From Lepas anatifera (lineage: Eukaryota > Arthropoda > Thecostraca > Lepadidae): 64,000 bases of DNA. The stretch is from assembly GCA_034440635.1 (NCBI GenBank), contig JAOTON010001252.1, positions 248,001-312,000 on the forward strand. The letters run 5' to 3'. The notes beneath the pieces were generated by a model. It did not search any database. It had not been told where the DNA came from and saw nothing but the letters and a program-made list of their open reading frames with translations. This document shows positions 1 to 13,440 of the stretch, in pieces. Numbering within the stretch: position 1 is the stretch's first letter; every line of letters begins with the position of its first letter. Both the position numbers and the translations under genes were made by a program.

Positions 1-2786
1 AATAAAGTGAACTCAAAATAGGGGAGGGTAACCACCTATTCCTGGCTTGTGTTAAAATGCTTCAACTCTAGGTTGACTGCTTGATTTTGATTCTTCAAAT
101 GTTTTATTTTACAGTTGCAAGTCAATTAGAACATGAGTTACGATAGAATAGCTCCACAGTGACACATAGTGTTATATATATGAAGCTAAAAGTAGTATAT
201 GCATTTCGAAAGCCATTTTTTTCTTTATTTGATATGAAAGAATACTACCATATGTCAAAATACTTTCAAGAGAATTTTCGAATTTCACTGTACTACGGGT
301 CAAGGTCACCGTTATAAAACTAGGTCATGAGGTCAGCAAACATTTTTTGTTTAAATTTCAAAATTGAAGATAGCCAAAATATTGCCCGTAGAATTTACAT
401 TCTAAAAGTATAGAATTTACATAAATCGCTCAAAAACTTTTGGAGTTATAGGCATTCTAATCAATGCCTGTATAATGACCTTCAGAAATTGCCGGAGGCC
501 ATTTCTCTCAAACAAATATTTAAATAATTTTTTTGGGTGCCATGGGTGGATTCTACGCCCTTGTGAGTCCTCATATACCAATTTTGGAGGAAATTAAAAA
601 TAGTAGGGTTTTATGCCTTGGTCGATTTATGGTGGAATGACCCAGTAAGGAAAATTTTGATGAAAAATGTGTGAATTGTAAGTAAGGGATGTAATCGAGT
701 TTCAACTAGCTCCCACAATATTATAGCGTTTGGACTTCCCACTCGCCTACTATATTTTTCAACATGAATTTTACACTCAGTGCCCCAGTGCAAAACCAGT
801 GAGACACTGCGGAGTGGAGCCCTGCGACATCCCAAAGATTATCCAGCATACTGAGCAAGTCTTTTTTCTGAGCGTCACCTTCCCACTCTGTTCTTTGACA
901 GCAAGTCTTCCATCCAGCTGCCGTCGCAAGTTCCCTTTGCAATTATATTTCTTGAACGTCATGGCTCAAAATGTATTCACATTTACATTTGCGCTGGTAG
1001 CAGTGGTATCTCCATTTCCTGCTGTTGGTAAGGTCGTATTTTAGAACCTTGCGCGCCTTCGGAAGTTTTGCTCTGTCGAGGGACGATGATGGACAACAAA
1101 TGAAGAAGGCTTACATAGATCTTAGCTGACGCCGAGGGCTAATTTTTTGGGATTTCACTCGTTGAGACAGATCTCTCGTGGCGGCTTTTGCTTCTAGTGA
1201 TCTTAGGCCAATCAATTTCCAAATGTGCCCCAAAAATCGATAATTTTGGTACCTAAAAGTACGAACAGGATTCGAGCGGGCTAATTCGGCATAAACCTCC
1301 CTCAAGATCGTTCCCTGTCACCCGCCTCTCCTTGCTATTGTACTCAGCTTACGTCGGTAAGAACACCGTCTTGGGTCAACTAGGCTATTTGACGCAAATC
1401 AGATACAATGTAGCTCACAGCCTATCTTCATTTTTAATTTAAATATGTTAAGAATGCTCCATTCTGTCAATATTATTTCGAAAATACACCCACGTAGCTT
1501 TCCGGTACGATTTTTGATGAGCTGCGACTATGTAAAATTTACTTCAGGCTGATTTTTTGACCGCAGGCGGTGACCTGATTACGACGAAATTTTCAACGGA
1601 TGTCTAAAATGAACCAAATAATGTAAAATTTGTAGAGACATTCATTTTAAACAAAAATGTGCAAAATATGAAGCCATATTGCTCATCAAAACACCAATTC
1701 AGCAGCATTTCATATGTTAGTAGACTCCTGAAGGCTCATATTGTCCAGTTGCAGAACAATGTGCGCCATCCAGCTTCAGCCAGGCGCGTCGCAACTGGCC
1801 AGAAAGTAAGGGGATCATACATCTTCATTTCCAACTCTGACACTACATTTTCCACAGCAAAACGGAAAGCTTACCAGATTCTGGTCCACTTTTGTTACCA
1901 GTTAAGTACACTAGAACATTTCCTGTACCCCCAAATCCGTTAAAAACAAGATATACATTTTTGCTGAAAGTGAAGTGGCCTACTCTCACCTGACGCTCTG
2001 TTTGTGATTTCAGCCTGTTTTTTACCCTCACTGGTCCACAGGAGAAGGTAAGAATTGAAAGAAAGGACGTGCTTGAAATGTGGTCATCAGAAGGAGTGAG
2101 CTAGCGAGCGAAAGCTAGGAAGTGAACGCAGGAATGCATTTGATAAATTACGGCTTTGTGCTTAATTTTCTTTGCATGTCATGAAGAACAAGCTTCACTC
2201 CGTCGGATCTATGGGACCAATTGGAACAAGGATCACATCGACAGATCCATGATTTTCGGTATGGTTTCATGGGCATAAAACCGCATTCATTCATGTTCAT
2301 AAAACCGCTGACAGTGTAGGGTCTGCACATATTTGACGGTTTTGGGCTCCAAAAACCTAACACCATGTGGTAGCCATCGGCTGAGTATGATGCTCTGTCC
2401 CTCTGATCAGGTTATGCATGCTTTATTAGACAATCATATAATTAGAAAATTACAGCAATCGTATTGTAAAAATTTATTGAGGAATCACAAAACTCCATTC
2501 AAGTTTTTTTACGAGACTTCTTAGTAAATACTAATGCGTGATAACTGAACAGCGTTGTCCCAATTTCTTCCTCCTGCCCAATTTCAAAATTGCTTTATTG
2601 TATTCAGTTTGGGTTTACATGTTTATATAAAATAATACACAGCTGTTTTAATTTGAACACCAGTCCCATTCAAGAATCCGAATTTTGTTTTGGGCTACAC
2701 TTCGGCTGCTTTCGACGTAAAAATCATCACCCCTGAGCGAGGCTCCCTGTAGAGATAAACGCTCCCATCGGACCATCTGCCCCCTC

Positions 2787-2858
<72 letters not shown>

Positions 2859-4266
2859 TTCCTTCGGTTGGTTAGTCATTCTAAAATCTTGACATATTTT
2901 TTTCTAGGGGGAGACATCTGCAAGCCCGAATTAGCTATTTTCAATCATTATCACAATATTTTTTTACAAGACAAGTCGCTATTTCTCTCGGCAATGGATT
3001 AGAGAAATTAGCGAAATATCATCAATCATGATGGGATAATCGGTCGGGTGAAGTCTAACGCTTTGGAGCTCAGTTTTGTGATTGTAAAAGCACTGATCAT
3101 GGTTTTTAGGGACAGCAAATTCTTAGGCTGATTTATGATGATGAAACATCAGCTCCTAGATTTCATTTCTGGGTACGAGTAGGTACGATGCACCCTTACA
3201 GATTCTTGGCAGTTTTTTCAAAGACAAAAGCTCAATGCCACAGCATTGTAGTTCACCCTTGCTCGTTTAGATCATCGATCCGATTAGAGAACACCTTGCT
3301 GGAATCATTGAATGTTGGAGTGGTAAAAACCGAACCAGTTTTGATGCCCGGGATCATGTAATATTATATATCATGTAATAATAATATATATCATGTAATA
3401 TGTTAGGGTAAACCCCTTTGTTTTGTTCCCATGTCTTCAGATCCCCCGCTTCAAATATTTGATTTGACAACACGGTAGTCAAAGCCAATGCAAGCTCTGG
3501 CTGTGGAGGATCCAAAGGGGAGGGGTAAAAAGCCATTTTCCCCCTCCATAAACGGAAAAGCTCGGGATAGAACTATGTGTTTGCCCCCTCCACAAAGCGA
3601 TCGACTCCTTTTGCCCCGGCCCTCTTGAGTTCATAAGCGAGATTTTGTTGCTTTAACTCTAAACTTCAAACAGAACCAGTCAACTTCAGTGTAAACATTG
3701 GGCTATGGATAGCAAAAACAGGCATCTTGTGCGCGTATCTTTCACCCCGTGACGTTTTTTACCCTTCGCCTTCGGTGTTCCCGAAACCTGCCATCAAGTT
3801 ATATTGGGGCAATATTTTTCACCGCGTGACGTTTTTTGTTGCGACTGTGGTTTGCCCCCCTAAACCGACCGGCTAGATCCGGCACTGCTCAATGGAGACG
3901 TCCTTGTCCACCCAGCAGGACCTCAGCAGCTGGATCCTGTCCTCAGTCGGCTGCAACTTGACTGGCGCGCGCCCGAGGCGCAGAGGCACCGGTCACGCCG
4001 TTAAACAGGTGCCCGTGTGCGAGTGGCGTAGCCAAGGGGTGACCAGGCTTTAGGCTCTCCTTCAGTTCAATATTTCCTATCCACATTCGCGACGATATTC
4101 ACTTTTGCTTCTAACTGCAGTTTCTCTGTTATCAACTACATTGATGTATTTCTGGCTATGCCACTGCTCCCGTCCCATTCACCAGAGTATGAATGAACAG
4201 ACCTGCCACAGCGGGCCACTCATGCCAATCCGATACTGTCAGCGCCATCTGTTGGCAAAGATTTAT
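1..4266. repeat. Long direct repeat, copy A (about 4.3 kb)
   Basis: This segment recurs in the same orientation at 6926-11224 with only scattered substitutions and short indels. Similarity begins at the first base of the window, so the left edge may lie outside it. It ends at the shared bases GGCAAAGATTTAT, after which the two copies diverge completely. The copy contains a CT microsatellite and short open frames that are not conserved as any protein I know. At more than ten homopolymers between 2500 and 3850 this copy is one or two bases shorter than copy B, for example C4 against C5 near 2729, T6 against T8 near 3213 and C6 against C7 near 3855. No gene is supported here. It could be a segmental duplication, a large dispersed element, or a false duplication in the assembly. 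Confidence 0.93.
2784..2868. repeat. (CT)n microsatellite in copy A
   Basis: A nearly pure CT dinucleotide run with a few T insertions. The matching run in copy B is longer and has a different interruption (AATT near 9729), so this is the fastest-diverging stretch of the duplicated segment. Confidence 0.95.
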
Positions 4267-5865
4267 ATTTTCTGGGTTTACGAGTTATCTTTATATATTT
4301 GTAACGACACGTTTAACTCGTAGGTCTCTGGCGGCCATGTGATTATTTGTGAGCCGTGATCCCGAGCCGGTGGGGTCCCGTGATGGAGCCAGATGTCTGT
4401 GTACGGCGAGATGTATAAGCTGCGCGTTGCTGTCATCTATGGAAGCGCAACGAGTCGGTACGTTTAGATTGCAAAAGTGTTGTGTTTCGGATAAGCGCCT
4501 AGTAGGTAACGTTGCTCAATAATTGTGAAGTTATGCTTCAAGGTATTAGTATGATGGATATTTAGAGTTGGTCGTGGAACGGATTAATCGATAGTTGCGT
4601 TATCTTTGGCTCGAAGTGGCGTCCCTGTGAGCATGGGGGTTTTTCCGAATTGTGATGCTCGTTTTCGTCCGCAGAAACGGAATAAAATCGTCTCGTAAGA
4701 AATGGTTCTCCAGTCTTCGAGCTGCCCTTTCGAGATCGGCGCGCGGCACTTAACAGGGGGTGTAAGCAATAACAAATGATGAAGCAGGCACTTGGCGTAA
4801 CTGATGCAAAATTTCTTATGAATAGTCAATTTGCATGAAAATGACACCGAACAAGACGTTTTTCTTCCAAAACGGACTTGACCTTTTTCAACCTTTGAAC
4901 TAATTTGACCTTGAAGGGGTGTAAGCAGTGACAGATGATTAGAAACTCACTAAATTGGCGTAAATGATTCAGAATGGCTTGTGAATAGTCCATTTAAATG
5001 ATTTGGACTCTGAACTAGTTACTTTCACTTCTCAGGAGTAATTTGTAGCTCTGAACCAGTCCTATGTAATGCAATGCACCACTAAAAGTCACCAAAGATT
5101 TGTTTTTAGTGTCTAAAACTTCTTCATTATAAAAGAGCTAAAATAATGAGTATGCTGAGCGAACTTCACTACGAGATTACCATAGGTCAAGTTTAAACAC
5201 GTTTGAAAATGCCCCAAGAGGCTACCAAAGGCTATAAAAGCCGAACTGAGGTCATAACCTGTTTTAAATTCAAGCTTCTTACGAGGAAACGCGGCACAAG
5301 GCCTCAAAATTAAAAAAATGCTCCTTAACACTCGCCCCACCTAGAAAAATTAAATCGATGGTCCCCTAAGGGTTTTTTCGGAACAACAGAAAACAACGAG
5401 GGGAAGCACAGCGGTTGAGGGTTCTACCTCTTACTCCATTATTTTCCCATCATTCCTGAAATTTATTACCCTGGGTCACCCTAGGTCAGGTCACCAGGCG
5501 AAGTCCACCAAGGTCACCTCGCTTTAAATTTTGAGCTCTATCATAGCTAAATTTCTAAGCCGATCGATTTAAAACTTTCCACACTTCATGCCCCCTCCGG
5601 AGTCTACAAAATTTATCTTCGGGATTTTTCGATTTGGTGACCTAAGATCAGGTCACCATGTAACTTCTTCCATAGAAAAACATCGGAAAAGCTATCTTAT
5701 GAGCTAAAAGTCACAAAATAATCGTAAATGCTCAATTTGCTCAGACAAGCGTTCTTGGACGCCTTTTCATGGATCCCAGGGGCGATATTGCCCTTTGACC
5801 TATCTGAGATCATCAGTGGTCACCAGAGGCCAAAAACAGCATTTTGACGACAACTTTTGACCTAA
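4267..5865. other. Single-copy non-coding spacer
   Basis: No convincing gene. It holds a diverged tandem pair of about 160 bp: 4755-4850 and 4916-5010 share GGGGTGTAAGCA, a GATGA-type block and TGAATAGTC. Several AGGTCA/TGACCT half-sites lie at 5470-5680, like those in the repeat families further right. Confidence 0.6.
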
Positions 5866-5869
5866 TTAA

Positions 5870-6318
5870 AGGGAATGTGGCACCTTGGTTGAATCCTGGA
5901 ATTTAGTGTAACTAGACGTACTTTTAGCCAAAAATAATGAAACTACTCATGATTTCTCTGAAAAATGTACAATAAGCTCAATATTCGGTTTTTAAAAATA
6001 CTCCTCTAGAAAAAGTAATAAATATCTGACTGTGGATGATGTCACGATCTGGCAACCACTACCATACTTGAAACGCTTCAAGGACTTCGATTGGCTGATG
6101 CTCATCGTGACGTCAGCATATGTCGTCACACCAGTAGCTCACAACAATGGCCGCCGGCGACGGGGGCTGAGGGGGGCTGGTGTCAGGTAGGTTTTAGTTT
6201 TTTTCTACGGAAATATCACGTTCCAAGACAAATGAAATATGGAGTACCGGGTTTTCCGACCTGCTTTACAACTTGGCTATCTCAGTTAAAATCACGTTGT
6301 GAAGGTGCCACATTCCCT
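5870..6318. mobile_element. TTAA-flanked MITE (449 bp)
   Basis: The two ends are perfect inverted repeats, AGGGAATGTGGCACCTT at the left and its reverse complement at the right. Each end is flanked directly by TTAA (5866-5869 and 6319-6322). TTAA duplication is the hallmark of piggyBac and Kolobok insertions, and the AGGG terminus fits Kolobok-like elements better. The interior has no transposase frame, so the element is non-autonomous. The interior carries a CRE-like TGACGTCA near 6109. The boundaries are seen directly; the superfamily is inferred. Confidence 0.85.
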
Positions 6319-6322
6319 TTAA

Positions 6323-6925
6323 GCTACAACGAACGTATGTCATCGTGTATGTCTCATCACTAGGTTTAATTTGATATGCAACACGGTCACTTTCTTACCT
6401 TTCGAGACCTCATGTTATATTGTCACGAGGTACCCTCTGGAGGTCAAACCACTGGCGGGAGGCCATTATGTTCCACATAGCGGAGAAATTCCTGGCATTT
6501 TCCTATCAAATTATTTTTTTATATCCCAATAGCTCTAATGGCGTGAGAGGTATGCTCAGGTTTCTTAAGGATTACATGTTTTACTGGAAATAGCCTATCG
6601 TGACATAACTTGACCTCTGGAGGTCAAAACATAGACCTGAGCGCTTAAAAATATTAGTAAAATCTTACAGAATTCACATGAGCTTTATAATACCTTTTGC
6701 AGCTTTGCGCTGACTTCCATATTTTCGGAGTTAGGGGGCATTGATGCCCCCCGTGGGACGAAGGTGGCACCGGACCCCGATGGGGCGCGGGTTAAATACT
6801 TCTGGAAATGACATCATAGTTCGGTGATTCAATGTGACGGGAACACATTTATTTTCAAAAGATGTACAATGATCCAGACAACAATACATGACATTTACAA
6901 CAGCTAAGTTCATTCCCAAAGGAAC
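6323..6925. other. Non-coding spacer with a terminal-type hairpin
   Basis: No gene. 6734-6751 is a perfect hairpin with an 8-bp stem (GGGGGCAT and its complement) and a TG loop. It is followed by GACGAAGGTGGC and then GGGCGCGGGTTAA near 6784-6796. The same hairpin, GACGAAGG and TTAA order recurs near 60690-60725, so this is the end of a member of the TTAA-ended repeat family. Confidence 0.5.
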
Positions 6926-9736
6926 AATAAAGTGAACTCAAAATAGGGGAGGGTAACCACCTATTCCTGGCTTGTGTTATAATGCTTCAACTCTAGGTTG
7001 ACTGCTTGATTTTGATTCTTCAAATGTTTTATTTTAAAGTTGCAAGTCAATTAGAACATGAGTTACGATAGAATAGCTCCACAGTGACACATAGTGTTAT
7101 ATATATGAAGCTAAAAGTAGTATATGCATTTCGAAAGCCATTTTTTCTTTATTTGATATGAAAGACTACTACCATATGTCAAAATACTTTCAAGAAAATT
7201 TTCGAATTTCACTGTACTACGGGTCAAGGTCACCGTTATAAAACTAGGTCATGAGGTCAGCAAACATTTTTTGTTTAAATTTCAAAATTGAAGATAGCCA
7301 AAATATTGCCCGTAGAATTTACATTCTAAAACTATAGAATTTACATAAATCGCTCAAAAACTTTTGGAGTTATAGGCATTCTAATCAATGCCTGTATAAT
7401 GACCTTCAGAAATTGCCGGAGGCCATTTCTCTCAAACAAATATTTAAATAATTTTTTTGGGTGCCATGGGTGGATTCTACGCCCTTGTGAGTCCTCATAT
7501 ACCAATTTTGGAGGAAATTAAAAATAGTAGGGTTTTATGCCTTGGTCGATTTATGGTGGAATGACCCAGTAAGGAAAATTTTGATGAAAAATGTGTGAAG
7601 TGTAAGTAAGGGATGTAATCGAGTTTCAACTAGCTCCCACAATATTATAGCGTTTGGACTTCCCACTCGCCTACTATATTTTTCAACATGAATTTTACAC
7701 TCAGTGCCCCAGTGCAAAACCAGTGAGACACTGCGGAGTGGAGCCCTGCGACATCCCAAAGATTATCCAGCATACTGAGCAAGTCTTTTTTCTGAGCGTC
7801 ACCTTCCCACTCTGTTCTTTGACAGCAAGTCTTCCATCCAGCTGCCGTCGCAAGTTCCCTTTGCAATTATATTTCTTGAACGTCATGGCTCAAAATGTAT
7901 TCACATTTACATTTGCGCTGGTAGCAGTGGTATCTCCATTTCCTGCTGTTGGTAAGGTCGTATTTTAGAACCTTGCGCGCCTTCGGAAGTTTTGCTCTGT
8001 CGAGGGACGATGATGGACAACAAATGGAGAAGGCTTACATAGATCTTAGCTGACGCCGAGGGCTAATTTTTTGGGATTTCACTCGTTGAGACAGATCTCT
8101 CGTGGCGGCTTTTGCTTCTAGTGATCTTAGGCCAATCAATTTCCAAATGTGCCCCAAAAATCGATAATTTTGGTACCTAAAAGTACGAACAGGATTCGAG
8201 CGGGCTAATTCGGCATAAACCTCCCTCAAGATCGTTCCCTGTCACCCGCCTCTCCTTGCTATTGTACACAGCTTACGTCGGTAAGAACACCGTCTTGGGT
8301 CAACTAGGCTATTTGACGCAAATCAGATACAATGTAGCTCACAGCCTATCTTCATTTTTAATTTAAATATGTTAAGAATGCTCCATTCTGTCAATATTAT
8401 TTCGAAAATACACCCACGTAGCTTTCCGGTACGATTTTTGATGAGCTGCGACTATGTAAAATTTACTTCAGGCTGATTTTTCGACCGCAGGCGGTGACCT
8501 GATTACGACGAAATTTTCAACGGATGTCTAAAATGAACCAAATAATGTAAAATTTGCAGAGACATTCATTTTAAACAAAAATGTGCAAAATATGAAGCCA
8601 TATTGCTCATCAAAACACCAATTCAGCAGCATTTCATATGTTAGTAGACTCCTGAAGGCTCATATTGTCCAGTTGCAGAACAATGTGCGCCATCCAGCTT
8701 CAGCCAGGCGCGTCGCAACTGGCCAGAAAGTAAGGGGACCATACATCTTCATTTCCAACTCTGACACTACATTTTCCACAGCAAAACGGAAAGCTTACCA
8801 GATTCTGGTCCACTTTTGTTACCAGTTAAGTACACTAGAACATTTCCTGTACCCCCAAATCCGTTAAAAACAAGATATACATTTTTGCTGAAAGTGAAGT
8901 GGCCTACTCTCACCTGACGCTCTGTTTGTGATTTCAGCCTGTTTTTTACCCTCACTGGTCCACAGGAGAAGGTAAGAATTGAAAGAAAGGACGTGCTTGA
9001 AATGTGGTCATCAGAAGGAGTGAGCTAGCGAGCGAAAGCTAGGAAGTGAACGCAGGCATGCATTTGACAAATTACGGCTTTGTGCTTAATTTTCTTTGCA
9101 TGTCATGAATAACAAGCTTCACTCCGTCGGATCTATGGGACCAATTGGAACAAGGATCACATCGACAGATCCATGATTTTCGGTATGGTTTCATGGGCAT
9201 AAAACCGCATTCATTCATGTTCATAAAACCGCTGACAGTGTAGGGTCTGCACATATTTGACGGTTTTGGGCTCCAAAAACCTAACACCATGTGGTAGCCA
9301 TCGGCTGAGTATGATGCTCTGTCCCTCTGATCAGGTTATGCATGCTTTATTAGACAATCATATAATTAGAAAATTACAGCAATCGTATTGTAAAAATTTA
9401 TTGAGGAATCACAAAACTCCATTCAAGTTTTTTTTACGAGACTTCTTAGTAAATACTAATGCGTGCTAACTGAACAGCGTTGTCCCAATTTCTTCCTCCT
9501 GCCCAATTTCAAAATTGCTTTATTGTATTCAGTCTGGGTTTATATGTTTATATAAAAATAATACACAGCTGTTTTAATTTGAACACCAGTCCCATTCAAG
9601 AATCCGAATTTTGTTTTGGGCTACACTTCGGCTGCTTTCGACGTAAAAATCATCACCCCCTGAGCGAGGCTCCCTGTAGAGATAAACGCTCCCATCGGAC
9701 CATCTGCCCCCCTCTCTATCTCTCTCAATTCTCTCT

Positions 9737-9806
<70 letters not shown>

Positions 9807-11224
9807 TTCCTTCGGTTGGTTAGTCATTCTAAAATCTTGACATATTTTTTTTCTAGGGGGGAGACATCTGCAAGCCCGAATTAGCTATTTTCAATCATTA
9901 TCACAATATTTTTTTTACAAGACAAGTCGCTATTTTTCTCGGCAATGGATTAGAGAAATTAGCGAAATATCATCAATCATGATGGGATAATCGGTCGGGT
10001 GAAGTCTAACGCTTTGGAGCTCAGTTTTGTGATTGTAAAAGCACTGATCATGGTTTTTTAGGGACAGCAAATTCTTAGGCTGACTTATGATGATGAAACA
10101 TCAGCTCCTAGATTTCATTTCTGGGTACGAGTAGGTACGATGCACCCTTACAGATTCTTGGCAGTTTTTTTTCAAAGACAAAAGCTCAATGCCACAGCAT
10201 TGTAGTTCACCCTTGCTCGTTTAGATCATCGATCCGATTAGAGAACACCTTGCTGGAATCATTGAATGTTGGAGTGGTAAAAACCGAACCAGTTTTGATG
10301 CCCGGGATCATGTAATATTATATATCATGTAATAATAATATATATCATGTAATATGTTAGGGTAAACCCCTTTGTTTTGTTCCCATGTCTTCAGATCCCC
10401 CCGCTTCAAATATTTGATTTGACAACACGGTAGTCAAAGCCAATGCAAGCTCTGGCTGTGGAGGATCCAAAGGGGAGGGGTAAAAAGCCATTTGCCCCCC
10501 ACCATAAACGGAAAAGCTCGGGATAGAACTATGTGTTTGCCCCCCTCCACAAAGCGATCGACTCCTTTTTGCCCCGGCCCTCTTGAGTTCATAAGCGAGA
10601 TTTTGTTGCTTTAACTCTAAACTTCAAACAGAACCAGTCAACTTCAGTGTAAACATTGGGCTATGGATAGCAAAAACAGGCATCTTGTGCGCGTATCTTT
10701 CACCCCGTGACGTTTTTTACCCTTCGCCTTCGGTGTTCCCGAAACCTGCCATCAAGTTATATTGGGGCAATATTTTTCACCGCGTGACGTTTTTTGTTGC
10801 GACTGTGGTTTGCCCCCCCTAAACCGACCGGCTAGATCCGGCACTGCTCAATGGAGACGTCCTTGTCCACCCAGCAGGACCTCAGCAGCTGGATCCTGTC
10901 CTCAGTCGGCTGCAACTTGACTGGCGCGCGCCCGAGGCGCAGAGGCACCGGTCACGCCGTTAAACAGGTGCCCGTGTGCCAGTGGCGTAGCCAAGCGGTG
11001 ACCAGGCTTTAGGCTCTCCTTCAGTTCAATATTTCCTATCCACATTCGCGACGATATTCACTTTTGCTTCTAACTGCAGTTTCTCTGTTATCAACTACCT
11101 TGATGTATTTTTGGCTATGCCACTGCTCCCGTCCCATTCACCAGAGTATGAATGAACAGACCTGCCACAGCGGCCACTCATGCCAATCCGATACTGTCAG
11201 CGCCATCTGTTGGCAAAGATTTAT
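6926..11224. repeat. Long direct repeat, copy B (about 4.3 kb)
   Basis: Second copy of the segment at 1-4266, offset by about 6924 bp and in the same orientation. Homopolymers are mostly longer here than in copy A; one T-run near 7141 is the exception. The left edge follows GGAAC at 6925 and the right edge is at 11224, where it passes into unrelated sequence (AAACTTGAAATAAC). The corresponding flank of copy A has a different sequence, so the shared unit has a real right boundary. No gene is supported. A short stretch on the minus strand at 10855-10985 (and 3890-4020) looks weakly exon-like but has no splice sites. Confidence 0.93.
9711..9808. repeat. (CT)n microsatellite in copy B
   Basis: CT dinucleotide run corresponding to 2784-2868, longer and interrupted near 9727-9740. 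It produces an artefactual serine/leucine open frame on the plus strand and an arginine/glutamate one on the minus strand. Confidence 0.95.
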
Positions 11225-11672
11225 AAAACTTGAAATAACTTCCACCGAGCATTTTCCGTTTTTGATTTTGTATGGGATTGGTATAGAGGAGATATCCGCA
11301 AAACTCTGTTGTTTCCGTTTTCCGATTTTTGCCCTGATTTTTTTAAACGCTTCCAAGTTTCCGCTCCTTATATCTTCCTTATAAGACAAAAATTCAAAAA
11401 AGTAAGAAAAGAGTTGTAGAGACTGGCTCTTAGAGCATAGGCCCACCAATACTATTTCAATGATTATATCATGTAAAAAGTTATTCAAACTTTAAATTTG
11501 AGAAATTTGAACGTCAAATTGTACAAAAGCTAGAAATACGTCCGGCTTGAAATAGTAACTGCCGTAAAGATACCCCTATTATCTACTTCTGGTGAAAAAT
11601 TACGATGATAGCCACGTTACTTTACGATATATTTCACGAAATATGCTCCCATAGAGTTAACATTGATAACGC

Positions 11673-12298
11673 ACCCTTAAGTTGCATAATTACCATATAT
11701 GGCAGGCGCAAGGCATCAAACTGAAGTTGTTAATTAACCCGTTTCCTCGAATCCTATATGCATAACATAGCAAAAACATAGTGAAAATATATTCAAACAC
11801 AGCTCCTCCTCAGAATCTTCATGAAATTTATTGATTGGAGAGGCTCTTGATCATGGTGTGAGGTGAGACCTGACATTTCAGATTTCACTAAATTTCAGAG
11901 TAATCTTTGTGCTTTTGCTTTATTATGAACCCTGGAGTTGAGGAGATAGGTTAATAGCGAACTTTCCCAGCATAATTATGCTCCTCAGTGCAACTCTCCG
12001 AAATTTATAGATTTTTGAGAGCCAATTCTCCCGAAGAGGAAGAAAAACTTTCGGCATTTTTCGCTTTTCGATCTCGATTGACTCTGAAGCAATGTGGTAG
12101 GCACACAAATGAGTTATGGTGATATCTTAGGGGCGCTCTGGTTTAAAGGGACTTTTTTAGCTTAGTTGACGCAAAAAACCGCACTGAACGTTTTTTTTGC
12201 TTGCCGATATTTTTAGGGCCCTTTTGGCGGAATCGCAGGGCCCCTTTTTGCCACTGCCTACCCACCCTGAGCGAAATTCTGGCTACGCCCCTGCTTAT
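11673..12298. repeat. Dispersed repeat ending in a USP-derived edge (copy 1)
   Basis: Aligns along its whole length with 62408-62987, at roughly 75-80 percent by eye. Shared blocks include GCATAATTATGCTCCTCA, TTTTTTTGCTTGCCGA and the right edge GAGCGAAATYCTGGCTACGCCCCTG. On the minus strand the left edge reads a splice-acceptor-like ACAACTTCAG followed by codons for FDALRLPYMVIMQL, a ubiquitin-specific protease motif. Here the USP similarity stops after that motif, whereas at 62.1-62.5 kb it continues. 11225-11672 to its left holds nothing I can identify. Confidence 0.75.
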
Positions 12299-13163
12299 AC
12301 ACAAATTCTGGAGTTGTAGCAGGTTTAGGCTTTGGAGATGAGGCTGCTACCTTCCTTAGAGCTTCTGGAATATTTCCTAACCTGCCGGAATTCACAAAAC
12401 AACATATTATCCTCGGCTTTACTGATTCGAACCTTATTGACCAGGCTATATGAACTGGCAAGTACATGATAGTGAAAAAGAAGTTCCTCTCAAAAGATGT
12501 TTTGTTTCCTAGGCTACTCATTGATAAAGGTTCCGAGCAAACTATTGGGGAAAACCCAGGCAAAGCGCGTGCTTATGAAGACAAATGGAGTGCGATAGAT
12601 GCGTTAGTAAGCAACAGCCCAGGGGAAAATGCATCTGAATGACATAGAAAATTTAGTGGACATATACCGAAGGGTATTTCGACACGAGCTTAGGGTATTG
12701 CACTGTTCCTGTATAATTGTGAAGAATGTCGTAGTCAGCTTGGGCTGTGAAATACTGGAGTGATTGCATTTTGGGAGGAGGCAACATAAGAGACGGAAAA
12801 AGTAAAACGAGCGAATTTGGTTCAGGTCAGCATAACTTAGCCGTACACATATGTACGACGCTCATATGTGGGATTCCAGATGAGTTCGTGCAAAATGAAG
12901 CGAGAGTGGCCTGCTCACAATTGTTTGTCTGTGTGAGTAAGGTTAATCAGGTGACGATGAAGGGCAACACAACTTCGGTTGAATGCAACACCGCGTACCG
13001 CCTAGAAAAACTCTTTTGTCATTGCTTCGATTTGTTAACTTTATTAACATTATGAATCCAACGGACATTCTAGGATAAGTGACACTGTCACAACTTGTGC
13101 TGATCTTTAAGTCCCTAGGTGGTGATGACCTTGTCCATGAATAAAGAAAGAAAGAAGAAAAAG
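12299..13163 (+). other. Unidentified stretch ending in a LINE-like tail
   Basis: Nothing recognisable is encoded. A plus-strand open stretch around 12303-12640 reads like degraded coding sequence but matches no family I know. The segment ends in ATAAAGAAAGAAAGAAGAAAAAG (13141-13163). A simple-repeat tail right after AATAAA is typical of LINE 3' ends, so 12750-13163 may be a LINE 3' untranslated remnant. This is inference only. Confidence 0.3.
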
Positions 13164-13440
13164 TTTCCCTCCTGAATCCACCCATGACCAGTATACTTTG
13201 TCTTACAGCACGACCATCTGCTTACCCTTTTCTGGATGCACCTACGCCAGGAACGATTTCCCCCTCCTGAATCCGCCTATGGGATGCATGCTTTGTTTTA
13301 CAGGGTTCTGTCCTTCCTCTCCCTGGGTCCGCCCATGACCTAAATCCCTTCCCTACATGCCCCTATGCCAAGAATGCTTGCTCGGTAGTGCAACGCAACA
13401 TCTTCCCCCTCATGAATACGCCTATAACAAAAATCCCTCG
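13164..13440. repeat. Degenerate tandem repeat
   Basis: The phrase CCCCTCCTGAATCCGCCTATG recurs in variants near 13165, 13258, 13318 and 13402, giving a poorly conserved unit of roughly 80-90 bp. Confidence 0.5.

Noticed and set aside
730..1044. 104-codon frame present in both long repeat copies
   Set aside because: Identical only because the whole 4.3 kb is duplicated; no motif, no codon bias and overlapping frames on the other strand.
9480..9884. 134-codon frame with a serine/leucine run
   Set aside because: It is created by the CT microsatellite and is broken in copy A.
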